From Embiotoca jacksoni (lineage: Eukaryota; Chordata; Actinopteri; Embiotocidae), in contig JAKOON010000011.1 of assembly GCA_022577435.1 (NCBI GenBank), forward strand, positions 12,607,198 through 12,671,197: DNA of 64,000 nucleotides. Reading direction: 5' to 3'. The notes beneath the pieces were generated by a model. That model was given only the letters and a program-made list of their open reading frames with translations, was not told the DNA's origin and did no database searches. Both the position numbers and the translations under genes were made by a program. This document shows positions 1-11,172 of this stretch, one piece after another (the stretch's first letter is position 1; every line of letters starts with the position of its first letter).

Positions 1-666
1 GCCCAATCTCATGCCTTCGTTTTGAAAGGGGATTTTTTTTTCAAGGCTGATTACTTTTGTTTTGAAAAAAAAAACGCGTGAAATTTGTTATTTGACTCGG
101 GGAGCACCAGGCGCCCTTCATCCCCGAGGAGTGGCCCCGAGTTTACTGTCGATCGGTGCGACAGCTCCAACATGTGCGGAAGTACCTCAATCTGCAATAC
201 CACCGTGTGCCACTAGAGGCCGGCTCCAAAAACCTCCGGCTTCATAACTTCTCCCATGAAATACAAAGTCAATAAATGTTTTCCACAAGTTATTTCGATG
301 TTGTTAGCTAAAGTCCATCTGAAAATAATCACGTCATTAATGAGAAAATAAACCTCAAAAAGACGGGTTTTTGAGGGCGTGTCTGTTCGATTGACAAGTC
401 CGTGGTGCGGTCAGGTGTCTCAGTCCCTTTAAGCACTCGCTTTTGTTTATGAGATTAAAGTCAACTTCCTCGGATGAACCGGAGGAATTTAACCAGTCTA
501 ACCAGTATTGGCTATGCTGGTCAGTTTACAGACGTCTCGTTTTGTTTTGTTTTGTTGTTCGTTTGTAAACATCAGAAGATTCCCTGAAACCTGAAAAAGA
601 ACGCGCAGCTCTGATGTGCTCTCAGATGGTTGTTGATTGGTTATTGACTGATGACATCCCCCGCAG
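1..666. other. ugcg last intron, with interspersed repeat copy A
   Basis: Non-coding sequence upstream of the last ugcg exon. Positions about 125-425 hold a plus-orientation copy of the dispersed repeat family described at 4145-5170; both share 'caataccacc', 'gccactagag' and 'gtcaataaatgttttccaca'. It ends in a pyrimidine-poor but usable acceptor, 'ccccgcag', at 659-666. No earlier ugcg exon is visible. Confidence 0.6.
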
Positions 667-837
667 GGCGGCCCGCTGTGCTTCTCGAAGCTGGACTTCG
701 CCGTTGCCTGGTTCATTCGCGAGTCGATGGCAGTGCAGATCTTCCTGTCGGCGCTGTGGGACCCGACCATCAGCTGGAGGACCGGACGCTACCGGCTGCG
801 CTGCGGCGGCACGGCCGAGGAGATCATCGACGTTTAG
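667..837 (+). CDS. ugcg: ceramide glucosyltransferase, last coding exon (5' part outside window)
   Basis: UGCG transfers glucose from UDP-glucose to ceramide on the cytosolic face of the Golgi, the first step of glucosylceramide-based glycosphingolipid synthesis (family GT21). Only the last exon is here: acceptor CAG at 664-666, 56 codons, and TAG at 835-837. It encodes the conserved C-terminus, including 'FLSALWDPTISWRTGRYRLR' and the ending 'CGGTAEEIIDV', which matches the end of vertebrate UGCG nearly residue for residue. The segment before it ('FAVAWFIRES') is part of the hydrophobic C-terminal region. The catalytic motifs lie in exons upstream of the window. The neighbouring ptbp3 and hsdl2 match the human 9q31-32 neighbourhood, which supports orthology. 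The 3' UTR follows, with a candidate AATAAA at 1260-1265. Confidence 0.93.
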   Translation, partial: GGPLCFSKLDFAVAWFIRESMAVQIFLSALWDPTISWRTGRYRLRCGGTAEEIIDV

Positions 838-1300
838 TTACCACCTCCTCCTCCTCTTCATCATCATCACCGTCATCATCATCACAGAGTAGGAGGAAGA
901 TAGAAAGAGAGAGACTGACGTTTATTTGTTTTTTAAGAGAAAAAAAACTGAAGTGTGTTTGAGTGAGTGTGCGTGTGTGTGTCTGTGCGCGTGTGTGTGT
1001 GTGTGTGTCTGTGTGTGTGTGTGTGTGTTTTTACTATTTATGTTCCTTTTGGTGCTAAAACTAAACGATGCCAGAACGAACCGATGAGAGCGAAGAAAGG
1101 AAGAAAAAACAAACCGATAAAAAAAAAAATAGGGGCGTAATGCATCGCACTGAATCGTATGATCTTTGATTAGAGCAGGAAAACAGGATAGAGTACATCC
1201 TCTCCTGATTTGCTGATTTATTTTTTTGTTCTCAGCTTTGCGTTTAATTTTTTTTATTTAATAAAATCAGCTGAACAGCAACAAATGTTTTACTTTGAAA
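838..1300 (+). other. ugcg 3' UTR (probable)
   Basis: Untranslated sequence after the ugcg stop. It holds a CAT-rich run at 850-885 and an imperfect (GT)n microsatellite at about 969-1028. AATAAA at 1260-1265 is the first plausible poly(A) signal. A second AATAAA-type signal near 3168-3175 would give a 2.3 kb UTR. The true end is not decidable from sequence alone. Confidence 0.5.
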
Positions 1301-4144
1301 TTCCACTCTGCTCTCATATTTAGTTTGACTTTTATTCTGAAAATATTCAACATGAAAACAGTCAAAGCGCACACCCTGAAACACTAAACTGATCAATTAT
1401 TGATCAACGGGAAGTGAGTCACAACCATTTGGTTTAATCAGTCGTTTGTAAAACGTGACACCGGAGATGTTTTGATCAAAATGATGTGAGGGAAGATTTA
1501 AATGGCAGTTTTCACCAATTGTACATTTTGTTGACAGAAAAATTCATAGAAATTACCATTCATCATTAGTTGCGGCACATTAGCTAGCTGTTAGCATTTA
1601 GCCTCATGGAGCTGTACCAGGACGGCCAGGTGATGATTTTTTTTTTTTTTTTTTCAACATTCAAATTAGTTTGTTTTAGTTTCAGAGTAAAGTCCAGTTT
1701 TTCAAAGTAAAATATTTCAAACTTTAGTTGAAATGATTATCGCAGCTGTTGTTTACTTTTGTTGTTTTTGTAACAAAAGGAAAAAAATATGTAAATAATT
1801 TATTTGTTTTTGGCCAAAAAATTTAACCGAAACATCCGCCGCCGTTTCATTGAACAGTTCATTTATTTTTCTGTCTGTCAGGGGGGAAAAAAAACGCTTC
1901 ATTTGACCTGAGAAACCAGAAGAGTCCATTTCTGGTTCTGTCGTCAAACTGGGCCGTTTTTTACCCGACAAGTTTATGAAGAATTAAAATACAGACGAGT
2001 CACTTCAGACCCGAGTTGTCTTCGTACGGAGGACGATGAGTTTTACGATGTAGGGTGTAGACGAGGAAAATGAGGAGAAACTGAATCTGATTGTCTTTAA
2101 AGATAAAGAGAGCAACTTCTACTGACGAAAAAATACTGTAGACAGTTTTTACAATTATCACCTCTCATTTTTCTCATGAAGAAAAGAGAAAAAAACATGT
2201 ATTTTGTAATTGAAAAATGTATGTCGTATCTAACTTGTTATTTATTTAATGTTGCCAAGGTAACGATTAAAACGTAATTATTTAAAAAAAACATGTCACA
2301 GGCCCGTCAGGAATTCCAAAATAGTTTTTGTGCTAATTAGTAAAAGATCTTAACGACAAAAGTCGTTATCTTCATAGTTACAAAGTGTGTAGGCAGTCAT
2401 TGTATGATGTATTTTTTTCTTATAAAAGCCGTTCTTCAAATATTTGTTCCTTTAAAAGATAACTGTATTTGGATCTGGTAATTAGAAAAAAAAAATCTAA
2501 AATATTGTAAACAGGACTCAAAGACGCAATTACAAAATGCAAAGTCTAAATTAGTGGAATTTTCTCCGTATTTTTCTTCAGTAGAAGTCCATCCGGCATC
2601 ATAAAAAAAAAAAACTAAAAAAAAAACTAAAAGTTGCCAAAGGAAAAGAACGTTGAAAATAAACAAAACTGGACATTGAGAGCAGAGAATTCGTTTTTTA
2701 GCCGTTTTTGAGAAGAGGTGCAGCACTGAAGGAATTCCAGTATTCTGTGACGTTAGACAGTCTCAACATTTCACAACGTTTCACGTGTTTCAACATCGAA
2801 TCGAACACGGGACCAAAAAAAAAAAAAAGTCCATTTGTAAAATAACGAGAGAAAAACTCCACGTTTCCGAAAAGGTTTTGTTTTGCAGTCTAACCACTGT
2901 GCGTGCGCACGTGTGAGTGTGTGTTTGTGTGTGTGCATGGACGATTGCGTGTTTCTTTAAGGCCTGTTGCTTCACTGTTAGCCATTAGCTTAGCCACTGG
3001 AGGTTTGGTTGATGACATCATTTTTTTTTTGTCGGATGAACCCCCACTGCCGTCGTCCAATCAGATTGGCAGGATTATTGTTTGTTTACTGTTGTTTTTT
3101 TAAAATTACAATTATCCGCTGTAGTCTGCGAACCGACCAATCACAGTTGAGGATTGTGTCAACACAGGAACAATAAAGTTTTACCCTTTCAAATCTGAAC
3201 TTCAGTGTGGAGAGGTGTTCTTCGTGTCCCGCTTTGTGATTGGCTAGGAGGACAGAGTCATTGGTTGTCATATTATTTATTTATTCAGTGATTCATGCTA
3301 CAACTTCCTGTCACATTTTCAGAATAAATAAATGCTCAACAAACTTGACTTATTTGAGTCAAGCACGGATAAACGCTCCCCCTTCCCATCATGCACTGCT
3401 CCATTTGAAAAATATCTTGTGTAATAACAATGATGTCCCACCTGCTCCCACAATGCACCACAACAACGTTACATTCATTAGATAAAACACAAAGCCACGT
3501 TCACGTATAAAAACAATCGGATGTCCAAATGATTTTTTTTTTTTTTTTTTTTTTTTTTAAACAGGATTTTCAAAATAAAAATCAACAGTTTCAGATATTC
3601 AAAAAGATTTAAAGCAATAAAATAAGAATTCAAATGTATTCTGAAAGGGCCACACTGAATATATTTCTAATCATTTCCTATTCATGTTCATGTCCTCACA
3701 CATTACAAGCAGCTTGTAAAACTTGTTTTACGTGTTACATACGTACATACTTATTACATCTTACAGGTACTGGGATAATTTCCATGGACCAATTGATCAA
3801 ATAAATAATTATTATATCGATAAAATGACAATAAAACGTGAAAAATGTTTTTCAGAACCCAAAGAGCTTCAGTTTATCATCATGTATGACAAAGTAATTG
3901 TTGTAAAATGATTGTCGATTAACAGAACAGCCTATGGATTTAAAGGAAACATCACGTGTGACGTTTAGCAGGCCAACAGACATATAACATGTTCTACCCG
4001 TGTGTCACATTACAATACGGTTCACATGTATGACAAGTTGCAAGTTGCGTTACTTTGTCTCACTACTGTGCCAAGTATCCCTACTGTATCTACACGCACG
4101 TAATGATACACATGTTGTAACTTGTGACAACACAAGTTGTAACA
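1301..4144. other. intergenic, AT-rich, no gene seen
   Basis: No exon-like open frame with splice sites or family similarity was found. Contents are poly-T runs (for example 3533-3558) and AT-rich low-complexity DNA. Human SUSD1 lies in the equivalent place, but no sushi-domain cysteine pattern is visible on either strand. Confidence 0.5.
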
Positions 4145-5170
4145 GAGACTGTATATAAAGATGGTCGACATGTCAAGGGCGCCCCCTGGTGTACATTACA
4201 TGGCACGGCCGTGATTGACAGCTGCTTTTAATAAAGTAGTGGTGGAGGCAGGCAGGCAGTCCGTCAGCGCTCTGATGATTGATCGTCCGTTTGTTCTGCA
4301 CAGACTGTGTATAAAAGTGGACGTAGCTCCCGGTGTCAGGCCAGTGAGACTAATGCTGAATGGCCTTAAACTGCAATACCACCGAGGGCCACTAGAGGTC
4401 AGCTACAAAAAGCTTCCAGCTCCATAGACTCTCTTTTCCACTAGTTACTGTTACTGTTGTTACCTAAAGTTGATCCTTCTTATTAGCTTTCTGCCGGTCC
4501 ATCTGAAAAATAATCCCGTCATTAATTAGAAAATAAGCTTTAAAAAGCTGTGTTTTTGGGGGTGTCTGTGTTTGATTGACAGGCCTGTGGTGCAGTCAGG
4601 TTTCCGCTGTCGGTGGGCGAGACGTAATATCGTCGGGTTTCCAATCAGATCGAGACAGATCCACCGCTCGCCCGTCCCCAGCTCGGTCAAATATGGTCAC
4701 TTCTGGCGCCAAACCGCACTGAACTTGCAAGATGGCGCCGGCCAAAAATCCTAACTTGAGACTTCAAGCTTATTGTTCTGCAGTAAACTCAAATGTCTGA
4801 TATTCTGAGAGACGCTGCTTCTTCCACAAGTTCACTTTATGTTCTGATGTCACAGCTGGCGTGCTAAGATCACAATCCGTCTGTTGGGGGAAAGTATCTG
4901 ATATGTAGCTGCCAGCTGTCTTTAGGTATTGATCATGTTTAACTAGAAAATGATCAGCGTACAGCATCCACAACAGTCAAACAGTCAAAATGGCGGCAGC
5001 GGGGCTACGTGAAGTTCAAGGCCTCCCATGTGGGACGGGGGCAGAGTGTGTGGACATATTGCTGTCATTACTGTCCACACTCAGGTTTTCGGTGACGTCG
5101 TAGAACCGACAGATTGCCGACGGGCAAGTGGAGGCGTTTCGGCCATCTTTGTTTTCAGTCTTGCTGTTCA
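4145..5170 (+). repeat. dispersed repeat family, longest copy (B)
   Basis: This is the longest member of a family with at least eight copies in the window. In order it shows 'tgtataaa..tggacgtagc', a block with 'caataccaccgagggccac', the sentence 'gattgacaggcctgtggtgc', and a distal part with 'ggctacgtgaagttcaagg'. The distal part reappears at 23490-23890. Other copies are at 125-425 (+), 38050-38200 (+, fragment), 49700-50065 (+), 29690-30115 (-), 32400-32775 (-) and 36500-36870 (-). No coding capacity is visible, so it is probably a non-autonomous element. I cannot assign it to a superfamily. Confidence 0.65.
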
Positions 5171-7132
5171 ATGTGTCAGTCGTTACATGTAAAGTTTTAT
5201 TAATGAATCAGCCTTCTCTGGTTTTGATCAGTAATCACGTAACAACAGAGATCTTGACAAATACAGGGGTTGTGGGTTCTTTTTAGTGGACGGGGCTACA
5301 TATGTCAGGGCGGGGCTATAAGAGGACAATAGTGTTATATTAGCGTTCACTTCTACTCATGTTGAGCCCTGAAAAACAATATCACATTGTTTGATGTCAC
5401 ATTGTTCACATTGTTCTGAACAGAAAAACTGAGAAATGTTTACCTAATGTGATCAGGATTAGCTTGTGTTGATATGAAAACTTAAAAATCTAAAAAAAAT
5501 ATATTGTTATGCTCGTATGTTTAATGTTATAAGTTGGAACTGAAATTAACAGTAAAACGTAAAATACAATTGGGAAGCCAATTAAACAGGAAGTGATGTC
5601 ATAATGAGAGAATGTGATAATCCAATTAAAAGGCACGCAAACTTTGGCTTGATTAGACCCCGCACACCCACCACTTTTTTCAAAGTTATGTAATCACCAA
5701 ATTGAATTAAGAATTTTCTTTTAAAGAATGATTTTGCTTTTATTTTGTCATTTTTAAAAATTAAAGTTAAACGGTAACTCGTGAGAAAAAAAATTATAAT
5801 AATTTCAACCTTGAAGAAAATGTTTGCTGTAAAATCAGAAAGAAAAAAATCAAAGAAAACAAATAAAGCAAAAGTAAAAAACAAAAAGAAAATTTGCATT
5901 AAAAAAAATTTGAACAATAATCATATTTTAAAAACGTTTATAGGGCAGGAGGCAGGACCTCAACACGACGTCTCCACATATGTCAAAATCCAAAACTGAA
6001 TTTATTTGCTGATCTGAGTTTTACAGCCAAAAGCCTAAACAAACAAAAAATCTGAACTGAAAATCTCAGGTGGTGAGGTCAGCGGTCAGAAGGCAAACTG
6101 GAAATCGACAGCTTCCTGTTTTTGTGGCTTGTTTCCTGTTTGAAAAACAAAAATCCGAACGAGATGATGATAAAAACACGTAAAAATTAAAAAAAAAATG
6201 GGAAGTGATTTGAATAAAATTTTGATAGAAAAAAAAGGTGGGACGTTTGAAGATCAACAAATCACAGCTCAGCACAACTTTATAAATATCACGCACACAA
6301 ACACATAAATACGTCGAAAGCGATACCCCTTACATGTTGTACAGTATAAATACATTCATGAAAAACCCTTCCAAAAAATACACCAACAATAAACAAAAGG
6401 ATTTTTAACAAAGTGAAAAAATTCTACAAAAAAATCTAAAGACAGATGAAGATGTGCTGCCACCTAAACACCAGCAAACAGCATTTAAAAAACCAAAACC
6501 CACCAGAAGAATCAAAAAAATAAGGCACAGAAGAAGGTCTGTTGCAGCTAAACCCTAAAATAATAACAATAATAATTCCAGCCAATCAGATGGCAGCGTG
6601 AAGCGCTGAAAAAACAACAACCAAAAAACAATGTGGAAGTTTGTGGAAACCTTTAAAGTAAAAATCGGACGTAAAATTAAAAATCTGTTTCAATAAAAAC
6701 AGAAAAAAGTAAAATAATATTTGATTGTTATTATGCTGAAAAATAAACGAAATAACTTGAGACAGTTTACCAGATGTAAATGTAACGTTAAACAATAAGC
6801 TGAGTATAGAATAAAATCGTTCGTTGGTAAAAGGCAGTTTTTTTTCTTCCTGATTTTTTTTCTGCATCACATTAATTTAGACAACAGATTCAACTCACAT
6901 TAGCTCCTCACTGGACTCCATTACCCACAATCCACTGCTACTCAGTCTGCTCAGGAATGTGCACTGTAACCTCTGTAACCACGGCGATGGCCCTGGTCGT
7001 GACATCATCAGTCCCTGTGATGCCAGGCTGTTTGTAGGCACAGAAAGATTGTTGGTTAATCGGCGTTCTCCCATCTCCCGTCAATCAGAAGCCCTGAAGT
7101 CTGATTGGCTGGTCAGTTCTGAAGGTCAAAGG
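5171..7132. other. intergenic and probable ptbp3 3' UTR
   Basis: AT-rich DNA without recognisable genes. On the minus strand the part from 7132 to about 6000 is T-rich and probably the ptbp3 3' UTR. A minus-strand AATAAA lies at 6006-6001 (plus 'tttatt'). Open frames of 60-110 codons here are low-complexity Phe/Lys-rich products of A/T runs. Confidence 0.45.
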
Positions 7133-10100
7133 TCAGATGGTGGACTTGGAGAAGGAGACTCGGAGATGCTGGTTGTGGTCCAGCTGGTGGTCGTGCAGAG
7201 CGATCAGAGCTTCGATGGCCTCCTCCACCGACGCCAGCTGCATCAGAGCCATCTTCCTGTCCTTCCTGTGACATCAGAGGAAGTGACATCATTAAACTAA
7301 TGACCACAGGGGGAGGTCACCCAGGGCAGTCATGTTCTGCCTTGTACTCTACCTCGATCGGTCGGGGCCACGATTCCCGTGTTCGCGAAAATAATTCGCA
7401 CGAATTTCGCCCCCTCGTGTTGTTTTACGGCATCGAAGTTCACGAGTTATGACGCATTTGCCGACGTTTTCAGAAATGGTGGACGACGGCGAAGTTAATA
7501 TGTTGTGTCGACATTCTCGTCGTAATTTAACGTTCTAATGTTCCAGCGGCCTTTTCATCTCCGTCTATCATTACGCAGTTCCTGCATCTCGTTACCCTCC
7601 TGCTAGCCAACTGACTGTCAGCCTCTGTGGCTTCTAGACACCGTTCGTGTTGTCGTTGCCTAGCAACAGTGTTCTCGCGAATTAACCACTTGAATGACAA
7701 GCGTGCGTGCTGTGAATGAATGTACCATATGTGTTGGCTCATAAAATTCAAACACAATAATAAAAATTTTAAAAAGTATTTTTAAAGTGAATCAAACTCA
7801 CATTTTGCAAAATGAATGACCTGAAAAATATTTTTAAAATCTTATTTTGTAAACATTTTCGTTGGGTTTTGGACCTTTCTTAAGGCGAAGATGCTGACAA
7901 TTACAGAACATCTGCTTTGCGTGTGCGACGTACACAGTTTGTTTACGTTAACTTTCGGAGCGTTGTGAGCTTCCGTTAAAAAAAATCACAGACTCCTGAC
8001 TGACAAAAGAAAGTGTCAAAAAAAAATCTCAATGATTGAATTTCACGGCTGATTAAACGTCCACTGGTGTTTGTGTCTCGTCTGTTCTTCCATCAAACAT
8101 CCGCTGTCGGCGAGGAACGGAAACAAGTCTGAAATTTAACGTGAAGAACAGCGTAGCTTTAACGGCTCTGACACGCATCACGTTGTGATTTGAAAGTGAT
8201 TCATTAAGTCCACAAGGGGGCGCTCTTAGTTCATTGTTGTAGTAAAAGAGCTCGCAAATTCACTGGAGGATTTAAATTCGACTTTGGTGAGCTGGAGTTC
8301 GATTTTTCACATCTGTCATTGTGAAGAGCAGCCGCTCGCCGACAGTTAACGACAAAAACACCGGCGGACAAAACGCAAGGCGGCTGAGGTACCGAGTCAT
8401 GTTCTTCGTACCTGAACGCGACGTCATCCCAAACGCTCTCTCTACCGTCACCAAAGAATCAATAAAAGTTCTCACGTTAGAACCGAAGAACTATCTGCAT
8501 GAATCCGAATAAAATTAAATAAAAACAAAAGAACTTTCAAATTATTTTATAGCATAAACAATTCACATTTTTTTAAACTGTTTGTCACACACACAAACAA
8601 ATTAACAAACGGACTTGTTTTCTTTCTGCGTCGTTACTTACTGGAAAAACTTGAAGGCTTTAACTGTGAATCCAGTGGAGGAAAATAAATCCTTCAACGC
8701 CTCCTCATCGACCGAGGAGCTGGGAATTAATGACACAAGGAGACAAAGAAGGAGACAAGAGGACAACAAGTGGGACAATATTAAATAAAGAAAATATTAC
8801 AATTCAACACTCGACCGCTAAATTTAAAGAAACAAACGTGAAGTCCTGAAGTGACTCACGGGATGTTGGAGAGGTGCAGCGTCGCCGACGGAGGGAAGAT
8901 GTTGTTAAAATTTTTGGATCCGGGCTTTTTAAAGCGGTGGAGGGCGGAGCCTGAGAAGTCCTGAGTCAGCGCCTGCTCTTCTTGCCCCGCCCCCCCGCGA
9001 GGCAGCTGCACCACCGGGTGTTTGGACAGCGTCACCCGGATCACGTTACCATGGAGACGCTGCCCGTTCAGGTGACTCATTGCTGTCGGGGAAAAATCAG
9101 AGACAAAAGAATTAATAAGCAAAAAAAAAATTTTTTTTTAAATGTAAGAAATTAAAAAGTGGAAGAAAATTCAATCACACTTTCAAGATCACACAATAAT
9201 TTTTTTTGTTTGTTTAAAAATTAAAAACATGAAAGATTAATCAGAAAAGTAAAGCAAAAAATATTTTTAAATTTAAGTATTAAACGCAGTGTCACCTTTG
9301 TCTCTCCCTGCTGTCAGTGAGAGGAACTACAACAAAACTGTGGACGTTTACATTTCTGCTGGGAAAACGGAGGATAAACATTTGGAAAGCTCAGATTTGC
9401 ACGACCGAATTATTTTTTAATCCCGGTTCAAATTAGCATCGAGCTAAACAGGAAGTCAGCTCAAGTGTACAAACGCAGGTGTTTGTTTAATGTAAAAGTC
9501 AGGAGGAAAAGTTTTTTACATTTTTTACTTTTTTTTTTTCCTAGAACATGTTCACGTAAATACTTTATCCAGCGTGTTTGTAAACACAATTCAAATTAAA
9601 ATCAGGTTTAATTTGTAAAGTGACTGAAATAATGAAAATCAGCACAGATTCGTTATGATCATGAAAGTAAAGAGTGGCCGCTATTTTGGAGGCCCGTCGC
9701 TGTCTGATGACATAAAAGCTGAAGAGGTTTAACTGTAATAAATAAAAGAGCTTCAGACCGAGCTGGGCCTGCGTGCCGTCGCTCATCTGAACCAGAGCGT
9801 TTTCCTTCTTGTTGAAGAGGATTTTCACTCTCTGAACGTCCCCGTAAACACCTGAAAACACAAATGAACGAAAGGCGTTTGAATGGACTTCTCTTGTTTC
9901 TCACGCTTGACTCGATGATCGATATGAATGCGTTTCTTACCGAACAGGATGAAGAGGCAGTGAGGAGAGACGCTCTGCAGAAACAAAGTGCTAATAAAGT
10001 TAGTACCAAAAAAAAAAAAAAAAAAATCATCATTTTAAAAGTTTGATTTGATTTGTCGTTAACGTAACATTCACGTCAACGAGTTCGGAGCCGCCTGCTG

Positions 10101-10664
10101 ATGTGACCGCACGTGTGTGTGTGACCTCTGACCTCTGGGTTCAGGTTGGACACGAGCAGCACCGAGTGGACAGAAGGAGGCGCCACCTGCAGCGAGACAC
10201 GAGGAGGAGACACCAACGAGCCGGGGATGGCCGCCATGGACAGACCTGGGGACGGACAACACCCCCGACAACTTTATTTAAAAACGGCACAGACTGACGT
10301 CGTTAAAAAACTTCCAGAGGCGGCCGCCGAGTCGTCCGGTAAATCAACGTGTTCGGCGCCACCCGGTGGTGAGATGCTGTCAGAATCTCAGATTCCGAAA
10401 AAGAGTTCCTCCGCAGACGACGCGTTTCCAGCTTATTAACAGAACCGTAAAACAGTGTGGGATCGGAGTCGGGAAGAACACACCCAATAAAACTTTATTT
10501 AAAACAGGCTGGAGACGCGGGATGTCGCCGTCCGACGGTATCGAAACATTAAAACGGAAGAAACGTGACACGCGTTGTACGAAGGAAGGGACGTGACTCA
10601 CCGGCGTGTTGATGAAAAGTGGGCGGGAACGCTGCTGCTCCGTACGGCGGCAGAGCTACACCTG

Positions 10665-10738
<74 letters not shown>

Positions 10739-11109
10739 AACCGGGTGAGTCATAAGCCCCGCCCCTAAACATTGGCTGTCCGAATCCCATCTCAGCAGGC
10801 GTGTCACTGACTCTGAAGTTACTGTAGACAGCTAACACCTGCTGGTCCCTCACGGCATGACCACAACCGGAAGTGACAGATAACTTAGCAGCGTGGCTCC
10901 GCCTCTCACCGAAGGCGGCGGGCTCCAGCTCTCCGGTCGGCAGGTCGGCTCTGGTGAAGTCGCGACTCTTGTCGTTGTTGTACTTGACGTTGAGCGCGCT
11001 CAGTTTGGAGAAGTCGATCCTCAGCGTGCAGCAGCCGTTGTAGATGTTCTGACCGTCCAGAGACTGAAAGACACGAGGACACACTGCTGTTGGGGGGGGA
11101 TTTATGAGC

Positions 11110-11172
<63 letters not shown>

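Noticed and set aside
5582..6870. Phe- or Lys-rich open frames
   Set aside because: Low-complexity translations of A/T runs without start context or homology.
1301..7132. A hidden susd1 gene between ugcg and ptbp3
   Set aside because: No exon with sushi or EGF cysteine spacing and splice sites was found on either strand, so I treat it as absent from this interval.
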